The translations under genes were made by a program, and so were the position numbers. Source: Prinia subflava (Eukaryota > Chordata > Aves > Passeriformes > Cisticolidae). From it: a stretch of 64,000 nucleotides of DNA. The stretch is taken from contig NC_086253.1 of NCBI RefSeq assembly GCF_021018805.1, forward strand, positions 34,163,583 to 34,227,582. Direction: 5' to 3'. The notes below the pieces were generated by a model, which was not told where the DNA came from, searched no databases, and saw nothing but the letters and a program-made list of their open reading frames with translations. Shown piece after piece: positions 49,801 to 64,000 of this stretch; positions within the stretch are counted from its first letter, which is position 1; each line of letters opens with the position of its first letter.

Positions 49801-51624
49801 TGTTCCAATCCATCAGTGTACTTCATGCTATGCTGTCATTAGTCCATCATCTCACAACTTACTGAACATGAATCAGAACGGATGGGGGACAGAAGAAAAA
49901 TGCAAGGTTTAACTGCTTTGCTGCTGTTTTTCTATTACACCTGCTCTTTTATTGAATTTGCAGCATTTTAAAGTAAATGTCTAACACTCTGGCCATACAG
50001 ATTGTTATGACGGCAGTTTTGCATCAGACTCTTAAGTCACAGCAGCATGATGACCGCTGAATGGAAATGACTGCATCTGGCCATTTGTAACAGCTGAAAT
50101 ACTGTAAACACCTCACAAAGATATTGGCTTCAAACACAATCTCTGAATGATAGAAATGGTTTTTCTTTTTTTCCTACATCTTCCAGTAATTATTTGTATC
50201 TACCTCTATATGCTGCAACACTTCAACTGAAAACTAAGTAAAAGGACGATAAAACCTAAAACCTGAAAAAAAACCTGAAATAGTCACAAAACTGCAGCAT
50301 ATGATTGATAGAAACATTGATGTAATGCTGTCCATAGCAACAGTTTAATTATGAGCATCTTGGCAGTGAGCCTGCTCTATGTGTTGATTTTCCCCAGCAG
50401 AGAATGCCATACAATCCATCTTTGTATTATGTGCTGTATGACTACGTGGAGAGGCCAATCAAAGGGGAACAAGGAACAGAGAACTTGTAGTAAATACTGG
50501 GGTGATACAGGAGTAAGTACATTGACCATGAATAATTCCACTGCTGAGGACTAAGAAGCCTGAGAAAAAGGAGGGGTAGAGAAGGAATAGAAGGAGGGTC
50601 CCACCTACAACAGAATAGCATATTCCTCAATTACAGCAATCACAACATACAACATGAATATACCTCTTCTACAAATGCCATGAATTACTGGCACCCAGTT
50701 TAAACAGTCCCATCTCAAACTCTTCTTCCCAGGATCTCAGTTGTGTGGAGGAACAGAGAAAACCTTGGTGTAGTAGGAAAGCAGGTCCCCCACAGGGGAC
50801 ATAGGGCTCAGAGTCCATGGCTACACAACACGGTGTAAAGCAAAGCCTGCCAGAAGCAGCAGGTCTGCTGGGTGGGGCAGCCACTGCCAAGAACCCAGAG
50901 GCCATGGGATTTGTGCTTTAAGGGTTTCACTCCTGAACAACACTACAACACAGCTAAAGCAGGCACATCAGAGGGGATGCACAACATCATGGGTGAGCTG
51001 CAGAGTTCACACAGTAAACCAGAGGGCAAGGAAGCAATAGGGACAACTGGAAGGCACCTTAACAGGAAAAGGCACCAGTGCAGGCTTAGGTTATAAAATA
51101 AATGGTGAAATCTGACTGTGACTGTTTCTCAATATACTCACAGGTAATTTTCAGACAGAAACAAAAAACCGTAATAGAATTGCAATTTATAATTAAACTT
51201 ACTTCCAATGTCTGTGTTGGAAAGTTTGTTTAAAAAGCCCCAACAAAAATGAACACAACGTGTATCAGTCTATATACAACTGCAATCTACAGTCCTCATT
51301 TATAAAAATAAAATTTTAAAAAGTCCGTAAATTCCACACCTATTTTTTGAAATAACATTTAGGACAATGTTTCTGAAGCAGCAGTTTAAGGTTATATTAT
51401 CCACTTTTTAGTTTAAGGAAATGCTCTGGTAATTTTTAAGTGTGAACACAGGTTTTGTGAAATCCTGTTAGGCTATTACATGTGGTAAGAAAACCATCAA
51501 TCATTTCTGCAGTCTGGTGTCCACATTCACAACTTAACTCAATAAAGACTATTTTTAGTTTCTATTAAGGTATGAATATTTTATATTTATAACCACATAA
51601 ATCAATAAGAATACTCATATATGT

Positions 51625-51650
51625 ATATACATGGATCATACCATGTATAT
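51625..51650. repeat. Inverted repeat with 10-bp arms and 6-nt loop
   Basis: ATATACATGG, loop ATCATA, CCATGTATAT. Perfect arms in AT-rich intron. Too short for a microRNA precursor. Confidence 0.5.
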
Positions 51651-54285
51651 CCAAAAGAATACAGAAATTTGAAATAATGGCACTCAAAAAATAAGATTCC
51701 TGAAGTTTCCAGAAATTCTAAGAGACATAATGAAATCAAACACAAGTGTTGTTTCACTCAGAGTTGGGGTTTTTTGGCAGTTGTATGACTATTTCCAGCT
51801 CCAAGACACTGTGACTGCATCATACCATGAAAACACATTGGTTCTTCTTACTACCAAATGTATGGGCATGTTCTACCTGCTGTGGATTACCTGGCTGACA
51901 AACTGCTTTTAAACACAGAGTGTTAGAATCTGTGAGAGTGTGCTGTACCCTCACAAACTCTTGCTCATTAAAATTTACTTTAAACATGGAAGAAAAATTT
52001 GTGTGTATGGGGGTGTGGGTACAACTTAATGTTCAGATCAATACATTATAAAAATCTATTAAATCATTGCAATAAAACTGAATTAGTTATTTAAGTCTTG
52101 AAAGCCCAGGTATTTTAGCTCTGAATTCAGGCCTCATATTTAAGCTCAGATCACTTAAGAGGTACTCTGGGTTTCTAAACAACAATATACTAGGAAATGT
52201 CTGTACCTGATAAAAACTCTTTTTTTTGTATCAGCTCAAAAAATATTGTTTGATCATCTCTTTACTGTACATTCTGTCATAAAAACACAACATCTTCCAA
52301 AATATCTATGTGACTGTACTGATCAAATGATTACCTGAATGGAACACCCAACTGGTTACATTGAATATTCAGTTAACTTATTTACCCTTCAACAGCTAGA
52401 GAATAAAATACAAGAGAAACCCAGAGGAATGCCTCATAAAGATGTTTTGTCAAGACATTATTCAAAGCTAGAGTAATATGAACAGTTACATCAGTCCTCA
52501 GTAAGTTTACCTTGGTATTTTCACAAAAAGGTCATTTGCAAAATCTTCAGAAAAAAAAAATTATACTTGACATATCACTGTGTCATGCCAGGGTTTGTGG
52601 GAGAAAGGGAAAGTGGAAGTCTGCTCTCAGGCAGACACAACTCCATGGCTTGTACAGTGCTCTTGGTGCAGGTGTTTTAGTGGCACTTTTTATTTGGGAA
52701 AGAGAACTTTTAGATACAAGACTGACTGTGCTTTGTAAAAAAGGCTGTATTTGAAAATGCTTAATGGCACCTCTGACACATAGACACAAGTTTTGCAACT
52801 AACAAAATAATTCTTAAGTTCCATTCCAATTGCAAATTAAACAACTACATTTTTTTAATGAACCAAGAACTGAATAAATGATTAGAGCATACCTGAAGGT
52901 TCTTAATGACTACTAAATCTGACATTAAAGTTTATGCCCATTTAATCTTTTATTACTTCTGGTGCATTACTTTAGATTAAAGCACACAAGTCTGGCTGAA
53001 AGTAGTTTTGTCCTATGATCTGTACTATAACTTTTTTCCCCTAATTGAAAACCTAAATAAAAAAACCAAAATGAGACAACTACACATCAAGTCTCAAAGC
53101 AAAGAGGGTGATTTGCAATTTCAGAATTCTTAGCTGTCAGAGGAGGCAGCAAATATCTTCTAGTTCAAAATAGTTATTTTGGTAAGTCTCTCACTGGGCA
53201 GAGTTGGGAAGCCGATACAAAAAGCCCTGTGGAGGACAATAAGAAATATTAAGCCTGGAAAAATGCTACTGACAATATCTGCTGAAGTTGGACACACAAT
53301 TGTCCAGTTATCAACCGCATTTCTAGGCAAAAGCAGTGGCTCAAAGTAAAAGGGGCTGTTCAGTGAGAAACAAGGTGCCACTCCACATAGAGAGCTGGAG
53401 TGAAATTTGGTGACATTCTATTCCAAAAAAACCTGCCCCAAACAAGGAAAAAGGCCCCACAAAACCAGAAAGCCCTCTGCACTAGTAACTCCCAATGCTT
53501 CTGTTTTATTCATTGCTGTATTGAAGTCAAACAGTCTCTTTCTCCAAAGTCTCAGAGTCCCAAGGGAGGTGCAGATGTTTCACTTTCTCTTTGCTAAAGC
53601 AGCTGAGAAGGCTGAAAGTTTGGGGAGGGTTTCCTGAGTCACTATCACTCACAGTAGTATCTGATTACTCTGCCTGAGCTGGTTTTGATTAAAAGGAGGA
53701 GAAGCAAGCAGGAGACAACTGTAGTAGCTAACAGATGAATACTGATTCAAAACTAACCTGTAAGACACTTCTCAAACCATGTTAATTAAGTCTGACAGTG
53801 AATATGGAGCTTCTTATTAGGAATGCACAATGAACACACAGCCATGGGCTTCACTTATTTCAGCCAGGCATCAAGAAACGACACTTTTCTGTGGAACTTC
53901 TGGTTTACAAGATTTATCTTTTAGAATATAAATACACTTTTTTTTAGCAGAGTGCAGCTCAGATTCCCAATCAAAACCCAGTTATTTTGGACCACAACTG
54001 TGAAGCTTTTCATATTTACACGTTCTTGAATTAAATATTAAAATGGAGGTGAACGTTCTCAATAGGCAACAATTGTCTGAACTATCAGACATTTGATCAT
54101 TTCTACATTACACAGGGCTGTGGCACAAATGGTAAAAAAAAAGTTGTTTGAGGGTGTATTTCTAGAATTTGTCACAATGCCAGATGTGCAAGCAGTACTT
54201 TGTATCTTGGGATCAGTTTAAGTACCTCACTGCAGTACTGAGCACAGGCTACTAAGCCTTGCTTCTGATCACCCCAGGCACTGGA

Positions 54286-54295
54286 GTGACGTCAC
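54286..54295. promoter_or_regulatory. CRE-like site GTGACGTCAC
   Basis: A 10-bp palindrome containing the full CREB/ATF consensus TGACGTCA (54287-54294). CpG is rare in the surrounding sequence, which makes an intact copy mildly notable. There is no CpG island or exon nearby, so if active it would be an enhancer element. A single site is weak evidence. Confidence 0.3.
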
Positions 54296-57076
54296 ATGGA
54301 TGCATTGCTTTGGACTGGGGCAGTAGCTTGGGTACCTCTACACCAAATTATTGGAGGATTAATTGGATTTACTCAGAGTTCCAATGTGGGGAGAAGCAGC
54401 ATCAAGGTAGACGTGTATCAGAATTTATAAATTAAACTAAATCAAATTAAATTAATTACATTAAAATAAATTAATGATTCTACACAAAAACAGATAAATA
54501 AAAATAATTTAAAAATTCAAACCAGAATAGTGGAATTATGTAGTGTAGGGCAATTATTACAATAAATAAGCATGTAATTTCTTTTAACAAGTGATAATAT
54601 TAGAGACTTGGACCTTGTTTAGGCACTAGCTCCTAAAGGAGAGGGTATCAAAGCTTTGTGTGAACTGAAACTGTGTTCCAGCTAACCAGTGAACATGAAA
54701 GGATCATCTCATCTCCGTTATAAAACAAGCACTTAGATTGAGGGTCTCATGCCAATTATGGAAGCCTGCTAAAAATAGGTCTGATTAAATAATAAGCTTT
54801 CCTTTCTCCCCTTCACAATCGGAGAAGGATAAAATGTTTCTTCTCTCTCCAAGACACTGCGTCTTACTGCATTTAAATTAAAATACAAATTTGAAACACA
54901 AACCTCTTGTTTGAAAAAACATACCTGTTATGTATTGGGCAGAAAAGACATTTATAGACTACAAACTATTATACTGAGACTGTGCTCAGAAAAAAAATCT
55001 GCATCTGGCCCTGCACATTCCTACACTACTCAATCATACTGTCAAATTAGCAAAACGTTGAAGGAGATACAGATATCCATTAAAACACCAAAAGAAACCA
55101 AACTGAAACAGTATAGTACTTAAGCACTATGCTTATTGCTATTTCTAAATTTTAAAGATACTTTTGAAAGTTGGTATATTTGATAAGATTAGCCATCAAA
55201 ATTTTGGCTTCATTAATATCCTCAATAGAGCACTTTTTTTTTTAAGCCACACATTTCTTTGCCAGATACCTATCCATTTGAGAAAGCAAAGGAAGCATGA
55301 GCCTTTCAGCAAGGCTGGTTTACCATATGACCAGACAAGATGACAAAGCTTGAAAAAAATAGATTACTTTCTTTTTCTTCAGTAGGCTAAAAAGTCTGCC
55401 TGGTTCTGCTCATTCATCTCCTTTAGTCCAGCAAGCCAGAACAGAACAGTTTACTTCAAGGTCTCATTAGTTTGGATTTACCATCTTAGGTATAGTCAGA
55501 AAATATTTTATGTTGGTTTCTGTTGAATGGACTGTAAATGTATAAAACACAAGTTCTTCACGGCTTTAACAAATTATTCTTTTAAAAAGTGCAAAAGAAA
55601 AAAGAGCTTTCCAAACTATAAAAGTCAGGCATAAATCTAGGAAAAAGAATGGAAGTAAAAAGCCTCAAAAGCAGTACTGCCTCAATCATAAGCAGAACAA
55701 TTCCTCCTCTATTCTGTAGACAGATCTGAGATCCTGTTTTATATATAAACACATCCCATATTCCACTCAGCTCTTCGACTTCTAATAAAATTTCTTAACA
55801 CAATACTCAGAATAAAAAAGTAATGGATAATCAGCAGAAAACTATATTGCTCTCAGAAATCATTAATATAATTTCTGGTTCCATATGTGAGCCTCCCTGC
55901 TTCACCTTTGCTTACATGCTCAAAGATCTGAGCATGTATGCTCACACAGATTACCTCCTTCTAACAAGGTAATTGTAGCTTTGTTCACAAGACTGGGTAA
56001 CAGTGCATTCTAACTCAGAAAGAGGAAAAAGGAATACTGGGAGATGTGGGTGTGAGCACAATGAAACTAAAAAATACTGTGAACAAAAATGTAAAAGAAA
56101 AAACCATAATATTCTAAATCGAACTAGGAGTCAATCCCATATCTTATTCCATGTGGCCAGATCTCTGTGCCTGTAGGGAGCTTCACTTAATTCAGTGGGT
56201 TCTACACAGCTGTAGCCATTTGCAGACGTATTGACTGTATTTCTTTCTCTTTGTCCATGTATATTGGAAAAAAAAATGAAAATTTCAACACAAAATAAAA
56301 CCCCTCCTGTGCTTCCCTTCCCCAAACCCACCATCCCTGCCTTTTTTAAAGCTTGGCACTTTGAATTCTCCACTTACTTCTTTGACCCATTTGCCAAAGA
56401 TCTGGATTTGCAAGAACCAGCAAACCATTTGCAGCACTACGGAAAATTTCTAAACACTGCTCTTGTGACTAGGTATAGTGAATTTTTGGAATTTTTTTTA
56501 GTTTGAAAGCAGTGGTAATTACTCAGGATTTAAATCAATTCCTTTGGTCTGTAACCCGTCATTCTGACAGGATTTGCTTTGCTGTGAAGTTCACTGCTTG
56601 CTTTACTTTCTCTGGTGAATAAATACAGCCTAAAGACTGAAGAATAATTTTATTGCACAGAAATTTTGTGCATGAGAAAAATGCTGTTAAAACATAACTA
56701 TTTCATTGCCATTAAAATCCCAGAAGCAATAAGGCATATAGACAGGGGCTCTGTTCAAGAAGAGAAGCAGAGACACAGGTCTAGATGGACCTGCTTCCTT
56801 TTTGCCTTTTTAATGCCATGTAGTTACCACACCAACTCCTATCAACATACAAGTGAAGATGTGTGTGGCAAGTTGTTAAAACTGAAAACAAAGGTTCAGA
56901 TTAGCTTGATTAGCTCTGCCTACAGCCTTATATGGAAAAGACACAGATGTGTCTTGTTAAATTGAAGAACAAATTCCTCTGTGATATAGTCGGCAAAGAA
57001 GCTGGGTATTAAAACAAAGCATGAAGCCTGTAATTTAAAAAAAAAATAACACAGTTTACATTTTCTTACCTGTAAT

Positions 57077-57093
57077 TTTTTTTTTTTTTTTTA
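57077..57093. repeat. Poly-T run
   Basis: About 17 T followed by AAAA. A simple homopolymer in plain intron. Confidence 0.85.
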
Positions 57094-60000
57094 AAATTGA
57101 CCAATATTCTGCAAGTGGGGAAAGAAAAAGAGTTTTAGCCATGGCACAAGTCTGACACTGGCTCCTACAGCACAGGAGCACGGCAATCCTGGTGGATGCT
57201 GGTACACTAAGATTGTTCCCTGAAGCCACAAGAAGCCACTGGCTGCTGCCCTACCATAAGCCTGTCAGACAATGCCAATACTGGATAAAAAGGCTGTTAC
57301 TGTAGGCTCAGTAGACCTAAAAAACCCCACTGATCAGCACTGCTAAAAGCTTGAATGTGAAATTGCAGCAACACCTCCCTTCAGAGAGCAGCTTTAGCAG
57401 AAATGCCTTTTCCTTTTATCCCTGTTCCTCCTCTTCTTTCAGTAAAACAGAATTTAGATAAATAATCTGATGTATTATATCAAAATGCATAGAAAAAGCT
57501 TTTGTTTTTAAACACATACATTTTGGTACGCAAGAGGAAATCACAGTGTTATCATCCTCCTACTTGCAATTCTTCCCCAAAGTATCAAAATGATTCCCTA
57601 CATGGATGCAAACACACGCTGACATAAATTTGGTTTCAACCTTTGAAACTCAGTGTACTGTGACCTCTCTAAGCACTCATCTAAGTATTACGAAGGGAGA
57701 CACTCTAACTGACAAATATATGAAATGAATGGATAAGAATCCTTCAACTCAGCATTCAGTTGTGGCTTCTGAAGGTAACAAGCAAGCGTGCACCTCTCAC
57801 CTAAGATCATCTTCTCAAGGGGACTCTGCAACAGCCAGGAAAGAAGGGACCGTTTTTGCTTTGTTACAGTCCAAAACAAAGATGAGAGAAGTGATGCATT
57901 TACTATCATTTTATATTACTGTACTCAGAACACTTACAAATCAGAATAAAAAAATGGAGGAGCAAAGTGAAGGGAAAAAATATTAATATGGCGCTTTTTT
58001 TCAGTATGGATCCATTTCTGTGCCAATCAACCCAACATCACATATACTGAAACAGTGTTTTGTAAATCTGCAACTTTATACAGTGTGTATTTTGAAGCGT
58101 CCCTATATTAAAAGAATGGCATTGCAATACTCCTGCCTTGGTTTTTGCATCAAAACCCTCTTTCTAGAAGGGATTTAAAAGTCCTAAATGCTATCTGCAA
58201 GAGCTCCTTATCTTTGGAGGAGTCACTTCACTTACAATGCTTTCTGGAGGTGCTACAAGGCTGTGCACTCCAAAGCATTCCTCAGTTATCAGTCTGAAAT
58301 ATCAGAAATGCGCCTATTTGCCTATTAAAAAAATATTGATTGCAGATGTAATCCAATCAGCATTACAAGTTATTTTATATAGTTTAAATAAAGAATTTCA
58401 AAATTATCTTTGGGAAATGTTTCTAAGGGACTACAGTGAAATTTTTTGTTGGGGTTTGTTTGGTATTGCCAATCATGACAATTTTGAGGATTCCTATTTT
58501 GTCCTGGTTTGGAATGGAAATATTCCTCCTGATGCATTAAAGCTGCTTTTTCTTTAGTGCTATTCAGAACAGTTATGCAGATTACTTCTGTTGCCTGATA
58601 AACATGTAACACCCATCAAATTGTAACAAAGAAGGGGAAAATGAATTGTGGCACAGTCGGCTTGGAAATATATACCTCAGGGACACAGTTACATCACAAT
58701 TAAGTCACCTGCTTGTACACCTGGTAGGACTGCCATTCAGGTGAGAGCCATAAGAACTTGCCTCTGCTTACAAGGCAAATTTCTGCACCTCAGTGTGAAG
58801 AAACCCTAGCTTACGTGCATGAGAACTCACAGAGGTCCAAGTTTTCACCAGCAAAACTGCAGGAGCTTCCTGAGTTCTGCTGCTGAATATCTTAGCATTA
58901 TCTTTATCTTACTCTTACTGAATATATTGCATCTCCAGGCCATTCGCTACCCACAAATGAGAGTGACCAAAATCCCTTGAGGGCTCTCAAGTCGTAAGAA
59001 AGCTCCGAGTGCCTGAGGCCATCGACAGATGTATTGCCCTGGATGCATCTGAGTGGGGTGAAGAGGTCATTCCTTCCAACTGCTTGTTGCCCAGGGAGTT
59101 GGCAGAGCGGGGCAGGGAATAACACCCCTAACCATAACAACACCACACTCATTTCCTAACCCCCAATGTCAAAATCACAGGCTAAAAAGGCTGTGTTATC
59201 AGAAATGCATGAGGAACTGTTTGGAGAGTCCAGGTTAGGGAGCAGTTAGCTGGGCACTTGGCTGGCACACACAAAGGAAGGCTTGGACGAGCAGCTGGCA
59301 GCAGAACGCTCTTACATGGCTTCGCGGCTGCCAGCAGTGCTTGTCTGACTGCAGCCTTCACTGCCAATGACACAGTTCAGCACAGTTCCCTGCTCGTTCA
59401 AATCAGCACCAGCAGAGGAAACACGACCCTTTTTAATTATTCAGAGAAATCCTTTTCCTTCTAATAAAAACTATGACACTTAAGACAGTGCTAAATGTGA
59501 AATCTGTAGGACCTTAAAATGACAATAAGCCAGAGCATGTCCCTGCCATACTACAGAGAACACTGTCAGTGACAGGAGAGAAACAGGGTTGGGGCTGCTT
59601 GCCTAAGCCTTGGGAGAGTGGAAAGCCAAACAGTACACCCAAAGTCAGAAGTCACCTGCAAATGACTCAGCAAAGCAACCTAGATCTCAATATTGCTCCA
59701 TGCCAAAATCAGATGTAATCTCTTTCATTATTTTTTTTTATTTTTGCAAGAATGTAAAAATTAATATATGGCTAATCTTCACCAGAATTAAAAAAAATAT
59801 TTAGAAACTGGTAAGCCCCAAAGTTTACACTAACAATTATTAACAGTGTTAAAACAAACAAAAGAATTTCACATGCAATGATGACTATTCCATGTTTTAT
59901 TTCCTTAATATGAGATACAAAATCTTTGCAGGCAGGCTACAATTATGACCAAGTATCTGTCAAGATCAGAGGCGCATAACAATGTTACTATTTAATGTCT

Positions 60001-63000
60001 GCAGTAATTTTTAGTGTGACAACATCTAAAAACACCATCTGACTTTTTGTTACTTTGTTTGTGGTATTATGCACACCATGGTGTAGAGACACTACAAAAT
60101 ACCATAAATTCTGTTTCTGTAATGACTGTATGCATACAACAGAATAGGAAAGTGAGAAAAAGGCTGAAAAAAGGGGAAAACAATAAAATTAAGATATAGC
60201 TGTGAAAACTCAATTATACATTCCAACAGAACAAAAGCTTCCAAATTTTCTCACAAATTGATGAGGGAGATGAAATAATATCACAAAGACTGTTACATAA
60301 ACCTAAAGATTATATAAGAGCAGCAGATATCCATATTATATAAGGCATTCTCTAAACTTACTTGTACTTGAAAATTAGGGTACATTCACTCACCATACCA
60401 TTACTATACCCATATAGTGAGATAATTTTTTCTCAGTAATTACCTGAACACGGCAGCTGGGATTTTAGCAACTGAAATCATACTTTTGTTCCTAAGAATT
60501 ATCAGATGAGAAATTCAATGTACTGCTAGAAGATTCCAATACTCTCTGTGGGCTATAATACTGCAGTGGGTAAGGAGTTTTGACAAAACAATTATTTTTT
60601 AATTCCCAGAAAATGCAATTTGGAAGATGAAAAGAGGACAAAGAAAGAACAGGGAAAGTCCACAAAGGTTTGGTAAAATCTTGAAATTCCTTTATAGACA
60701 TGTTCTGCCTGAAAAGCAGATACAGCTTCAAATATTTTGTGAAGTTAATACGGAAATGGTTGCTAAAATGTGCTTTCAAAATAAAACACCTTTACAAAAC
60801 AGTCATCCCTCTAGGCAGCAGCTCCTCTCAACACCTCCAATAATCCTACAGCTCTTGTTCAATAGCCCTTCTCACCTCTGAGCAGGAAGCAAATTGTGAA
60901 GTTGAGCGGCACTGTTATGGGACACTACCTGCTGTGCTATCAGCAGACTTCAACAAATAATTAGAGCTGCCTGCAGCCATCCAGCACTGTAAAGGCTGCC
61001 ACCAAGTCGTGTCGGTGACACTTCCCGCCAGTGACTGTCCAGCTGAGAAAGGGGCAGCTATGAGAAGTTTCCAGACTGCTGCCCTCTTACCTTGTTCAGA
61101 GCATGTTTCTGTCGCACTACTTAAAATAACAATGGTCCCTAAGGTCTTGCTGACTCTGGTAATGCCACTCTTTTCTACGTCAGTGCCCTTGAATGTGTAG
61201 CAGCAACACTGGGAGTGAAAATGTCTTTACGTAGAAGGAAACAAATTTTTCTTTCACTACCCCATATGAATTGCACCAGCATCTAGAGCACTGCATTTAT
61301 TTGCCTCATCTAAACACAGTCAAATACACACAGAATCTATTGCCAAAGGTCAAGTTATGATTCTTAATTTTATGAGCATGAAGTTGCTGAGCCCTCTAGG
61401 GTAGGATTCCTTCAAAGGAGCGATTCAAGTCTGCTGCCCAGAACACAGGACCTAATTCACTCCTAGCCTTAAGTTTAAGCATATTTTGAAGTTCCTGTTA
61501 ATTTAATTTCACCCACCTGCCACCAAATTAGAGAATTTAATGACTAGAGTACTAAAATTTCACCATTGGTAAAGGTTCTGGTAAGACTCCTGTAAAATTT
61601 TTGTTTTATGCCCAGCGTCAACATTTCCAACACATGAGAGGGAAGGAAAAAAGCAGAATCACACACAAGGTTTTATGATAACTGCTGATGCTTGTTTTCT
61701 TTATTTTCTGGCCTCAACTTTTTATTTTCTTCAAAATAGCTGACATCTGAAACTGTCTTTCACAATTTCAGATATAAAATGTTCTCTCAGGTTTCTTTGA
61801 CAAAGGATATTCCTCTATTGAACTTGTTTTAGCTTACTCAGAGAAATCATCTCATCTACTTGCATTTCACTGTGAATTTCTGAGATAGGCTACTCACTGA
61901 GTTTATAGAAAGCGGATATCAGTCATCAGACTAAATTAAATGAATTCAAATAGAAAATAATTTTTAAAAGTATGTCAGTCAGTCATACACAAGAAAATGT
62001 CTTCTTTTGAACACAGAAATAGTCATATTTTGGCCAAACTTGAGAAAACAATAAAAAGTTAATGCTAGTAGCAATGTTACAGAGATTTTAAGTGCAGTAG
62101 CTTAATAGTCGTGTTACTTAATAGTTGCTATGCATGAAGATAGTAATTTGAACACAGAGATATTAGATAAAAATTTGATCAGAATTTTGTAGTTTTAGCT
62201 TAACAGAGAGGCTCAACAGCCATATTGAGGATAACACCATGAAGTGAAACACAGTATTTCAATCGTACAGGATAAAGGGAATGCTGGGAAAGACTTGTTG
62301 CAGGGAATGAATACCAGATCTTGGACAGAATATTATGGAAATACAAATGCTCACGTCAACATACAGAAGTGAGCAGCCAGCAATCCTCTTGACAAAATCA
62401 AAGAAACAGAAGGATGAGAAAGCTTCATTAATTTGGAGTCCGCATCATAAGATGGCGTGGTTGTATACCGAGCACTGCATACGTGTTTTCTGTAATTTTT
62501 TATAAGCTTTCTAAAACAAAACTAGCAAAGTCCGCAAATACATATAACAATAGCTTATGAAAAGCCAGACGTTCCAATGCACAGTAATATAGAAAAACAG
62601 AGCAGAGCTCTGGCCCTGAAAAGCTAAATAACACAGAAAACATAATCTGAATATTTTACTCAATGGGGACCAGTTAAAAAAGAAAATCTTAAGTACATAT
62701 AGACCTTGCTGGTAGACAAATTTAGCTCCTTTTTGCAGCCAAGTTCCAAGACCTGTACTTTCTCCATTTGGGTCACAAAATACTCTTTGGTATATACTGA
62801 GTTTTAGTACTTTTCAAATACACAGTGGCCCAGATGGCAGAAGAGCCATGCACTCACTGGCAACAGTCAAGGCTGCAATGATGCTCAACACCAAGAACAC
62901 AATGTGAAGAGTACAGGACCCTACATGCAGTTCCAGATCCAGAGACCAGATATAAATTCCCCAAGACTGAAGTCCTTTATTCAGAAAAGAAATAAGACTG

Positions 63001-64000
63001 CAAAAAGGAAATATCTCATTATGTACATGTTTAAATCATATTAATGATGCAGACTAGAAGGCTAACAACAACTTCTCCCCCAAATCAAACCAAAGAGTTA
63101 AACAAAAAAAACCCCAAAACCGAAACACCAGAAACAAAACTCACAGGATTCAGGTACCATATTTAGGAAATAGAACTTAAAAGAGCTCACACCCATAAGA
63201 TTTTCCTGCAAAAGTGAAAAATGCTTAAACTAACAGGAATTTTTCTATGTCTGACTCACTAAAAAAGATTTGAGCTTCCCATTGCTACTTCACAAAGAGG
63301 CATAAGAACAAGCAGATGTGGTGATAAGGTACCCTGTCCCTTCTGAGAAATATGACAGGTGCAGAAAAAAAAGAGATCTTAGATAAATATTTAATGAGAT
63401 GATCAAGTCTTGTATGCCATAAGAAGTTTGGTGATTTGTGCCGATCCTTGGTTGCTTTTCAGTGCTTGTATGTCTCAAGACAAAATAGCTGTTATGTTTC
63501 TGATTAACTCTGAAAAGGGAAACAAAAGCTCCAAGTAGACAACCCTTAGGGCACTAGTGACTGAGCGACTGTCAAGAGTAAAAAGTTCACTTGAGCTGTT
63601 TTATAGCTCTCCATTCAAGGTAATAATGAAGACACGAATACAACCTTCACCTACTGACAGGAGTGTGGCTGGAGGAAGACTCCACCAGGGAGAAAATGAA
63701 ACAATCCGAGATGCAAATAATTTTGGGGCAAATCAACTCATTGTGTCTCAACAGCTACAACAGTGGGATGGGTTTCCAGTGAGCTCTGCCGTAGTCTGAA
63801 GAGTTCAGTAACACTAGTTGATTTGGAGATGAGAAGAATACATGGGAACACATGAAGAACTCCACAGAATTGTGTAACACTATAGTAACAGGAGTGATGA
63901 AAAGAGCCAGAGAGATTGGACGATGCACATTCTTGAAAATTAATAAAATGATGACAACCAGTCATGGAAACTAAAGCCAAGAAGCGTGGAAGAAGAGTGA

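Larger units (their letters stand above)
1..64000 (-). other. TENM3: Intronic territory of a teneurin gene (probably TENM3)
   Basis: The one recognisable exon (24622-24831) is an internal exon on the minus strand with splice sites at both ends. Sequence on both sides is therefore intron of the same transcription unit, unless a boundary falls inside the window. Teneurin genes are known for very long introns in the part encoding the intracellular domain, which fits 64 kb with a single coding exon. I found no second exon of the gene: neither the upstream exon (the acidic end of the Ser-rich region) nor the downstream one (the segment leading to the transmembrane helix) could be located by eye, though short exons could be missed. 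The extent is inferred. The paralog is assigned by elimination, because the exon differs too much from what I recall of the TENM2 and TENM4 counterparts, and TENM1 does not have a matching segment. Confidence 0.6.
46861..64000. other. Plain intronic sequence upstream of the CpG island
   Basis: Seventeen kilobases of AT-rich DNA with no recognised LINE, SINE or LTR and no supportable exon. It contains a slightly GC-richer, repeat-free patch at 50690-51080, the hairpin at 51625, an AT-rich stretch at 54428-54500, the CRE-like site at 54286, a poly-T run at 57077 and a GC-richer patch at 58940-59350. All ORFs are under 110 codons and without motifs. Confidence 0.5.

Overview
This window is vertebrate nuclear DNA, almost certainly from a songbird. 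It is AT-rich, CpG-poor and essentially free of long ORFs. The interspersed repeats are avian: CR1 LINE fragments of different ages, one ERVL-type solo LTR, and two copies of a short tRNA-Ile-derived SINE with a CR1-like tail. That SINE matches the TguSINE1 type described from songbirds. There is no bacterial or viral gene content, CRISPR array or functional tRNA gene.

The only protein-coding sequence I can support is one internal exon on the minus strand, 24622-24831. It is 210 nt with good splice sites at both ends and is symmetric (phase 1-1). It encodes a Ser/Pro-rich, then acidic, segment that aligns with the alternatively used exon in the intracellular domain of teneurins. By elimination of paralogs it is most likely TENM3. 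I read the whole window as part of one or more very large introns of that gene, transcribed right to left.

The second key feature is an isolated CpG island at 46471-46860, about 22 kb upstream of the exon in the direction of transcription. On the minus strand it ends in a strong splice donor (GTGAGT, 46515-46510). A short ATG-initiated frame runs into that donor in phase 1, which is the phase the teneurin exon needs. This suggests an internal promoter with an alternative first exon that would give a teneurin with a shortened intracellular N-terminus. It is an inference, but a specific and testable one.

Layout: 1-3985 plain intron; 3986-4285 CR1 3' end (+); 4370-4968 solo LTR (+); 4969-17834 plain intron with a GC-rich pocket near 8.4-8.7 kb; 17835-19195 old degenerate CR1 (-) split by a 425-bp CCCTT/CCTTT pentanucleotide tract; 19518-19650 SINE (+); 23541-23991 poly-A and a 14-bp purine minisatellite; 24622-24831 teneurin exon (-); 26990-28345 5'-truncated and internally deleted CR1 (-); 33.0-33.5 kb GC-rich pocket; 34700-34836 SINE (-); 43285-43905 ancient CR1 (+); 46220-46239 perfect 20-bp palindrome; 46471-46860 CpG island; 46870-64000 plain intron with a few inverted repeats and a perfect CRE-like site.
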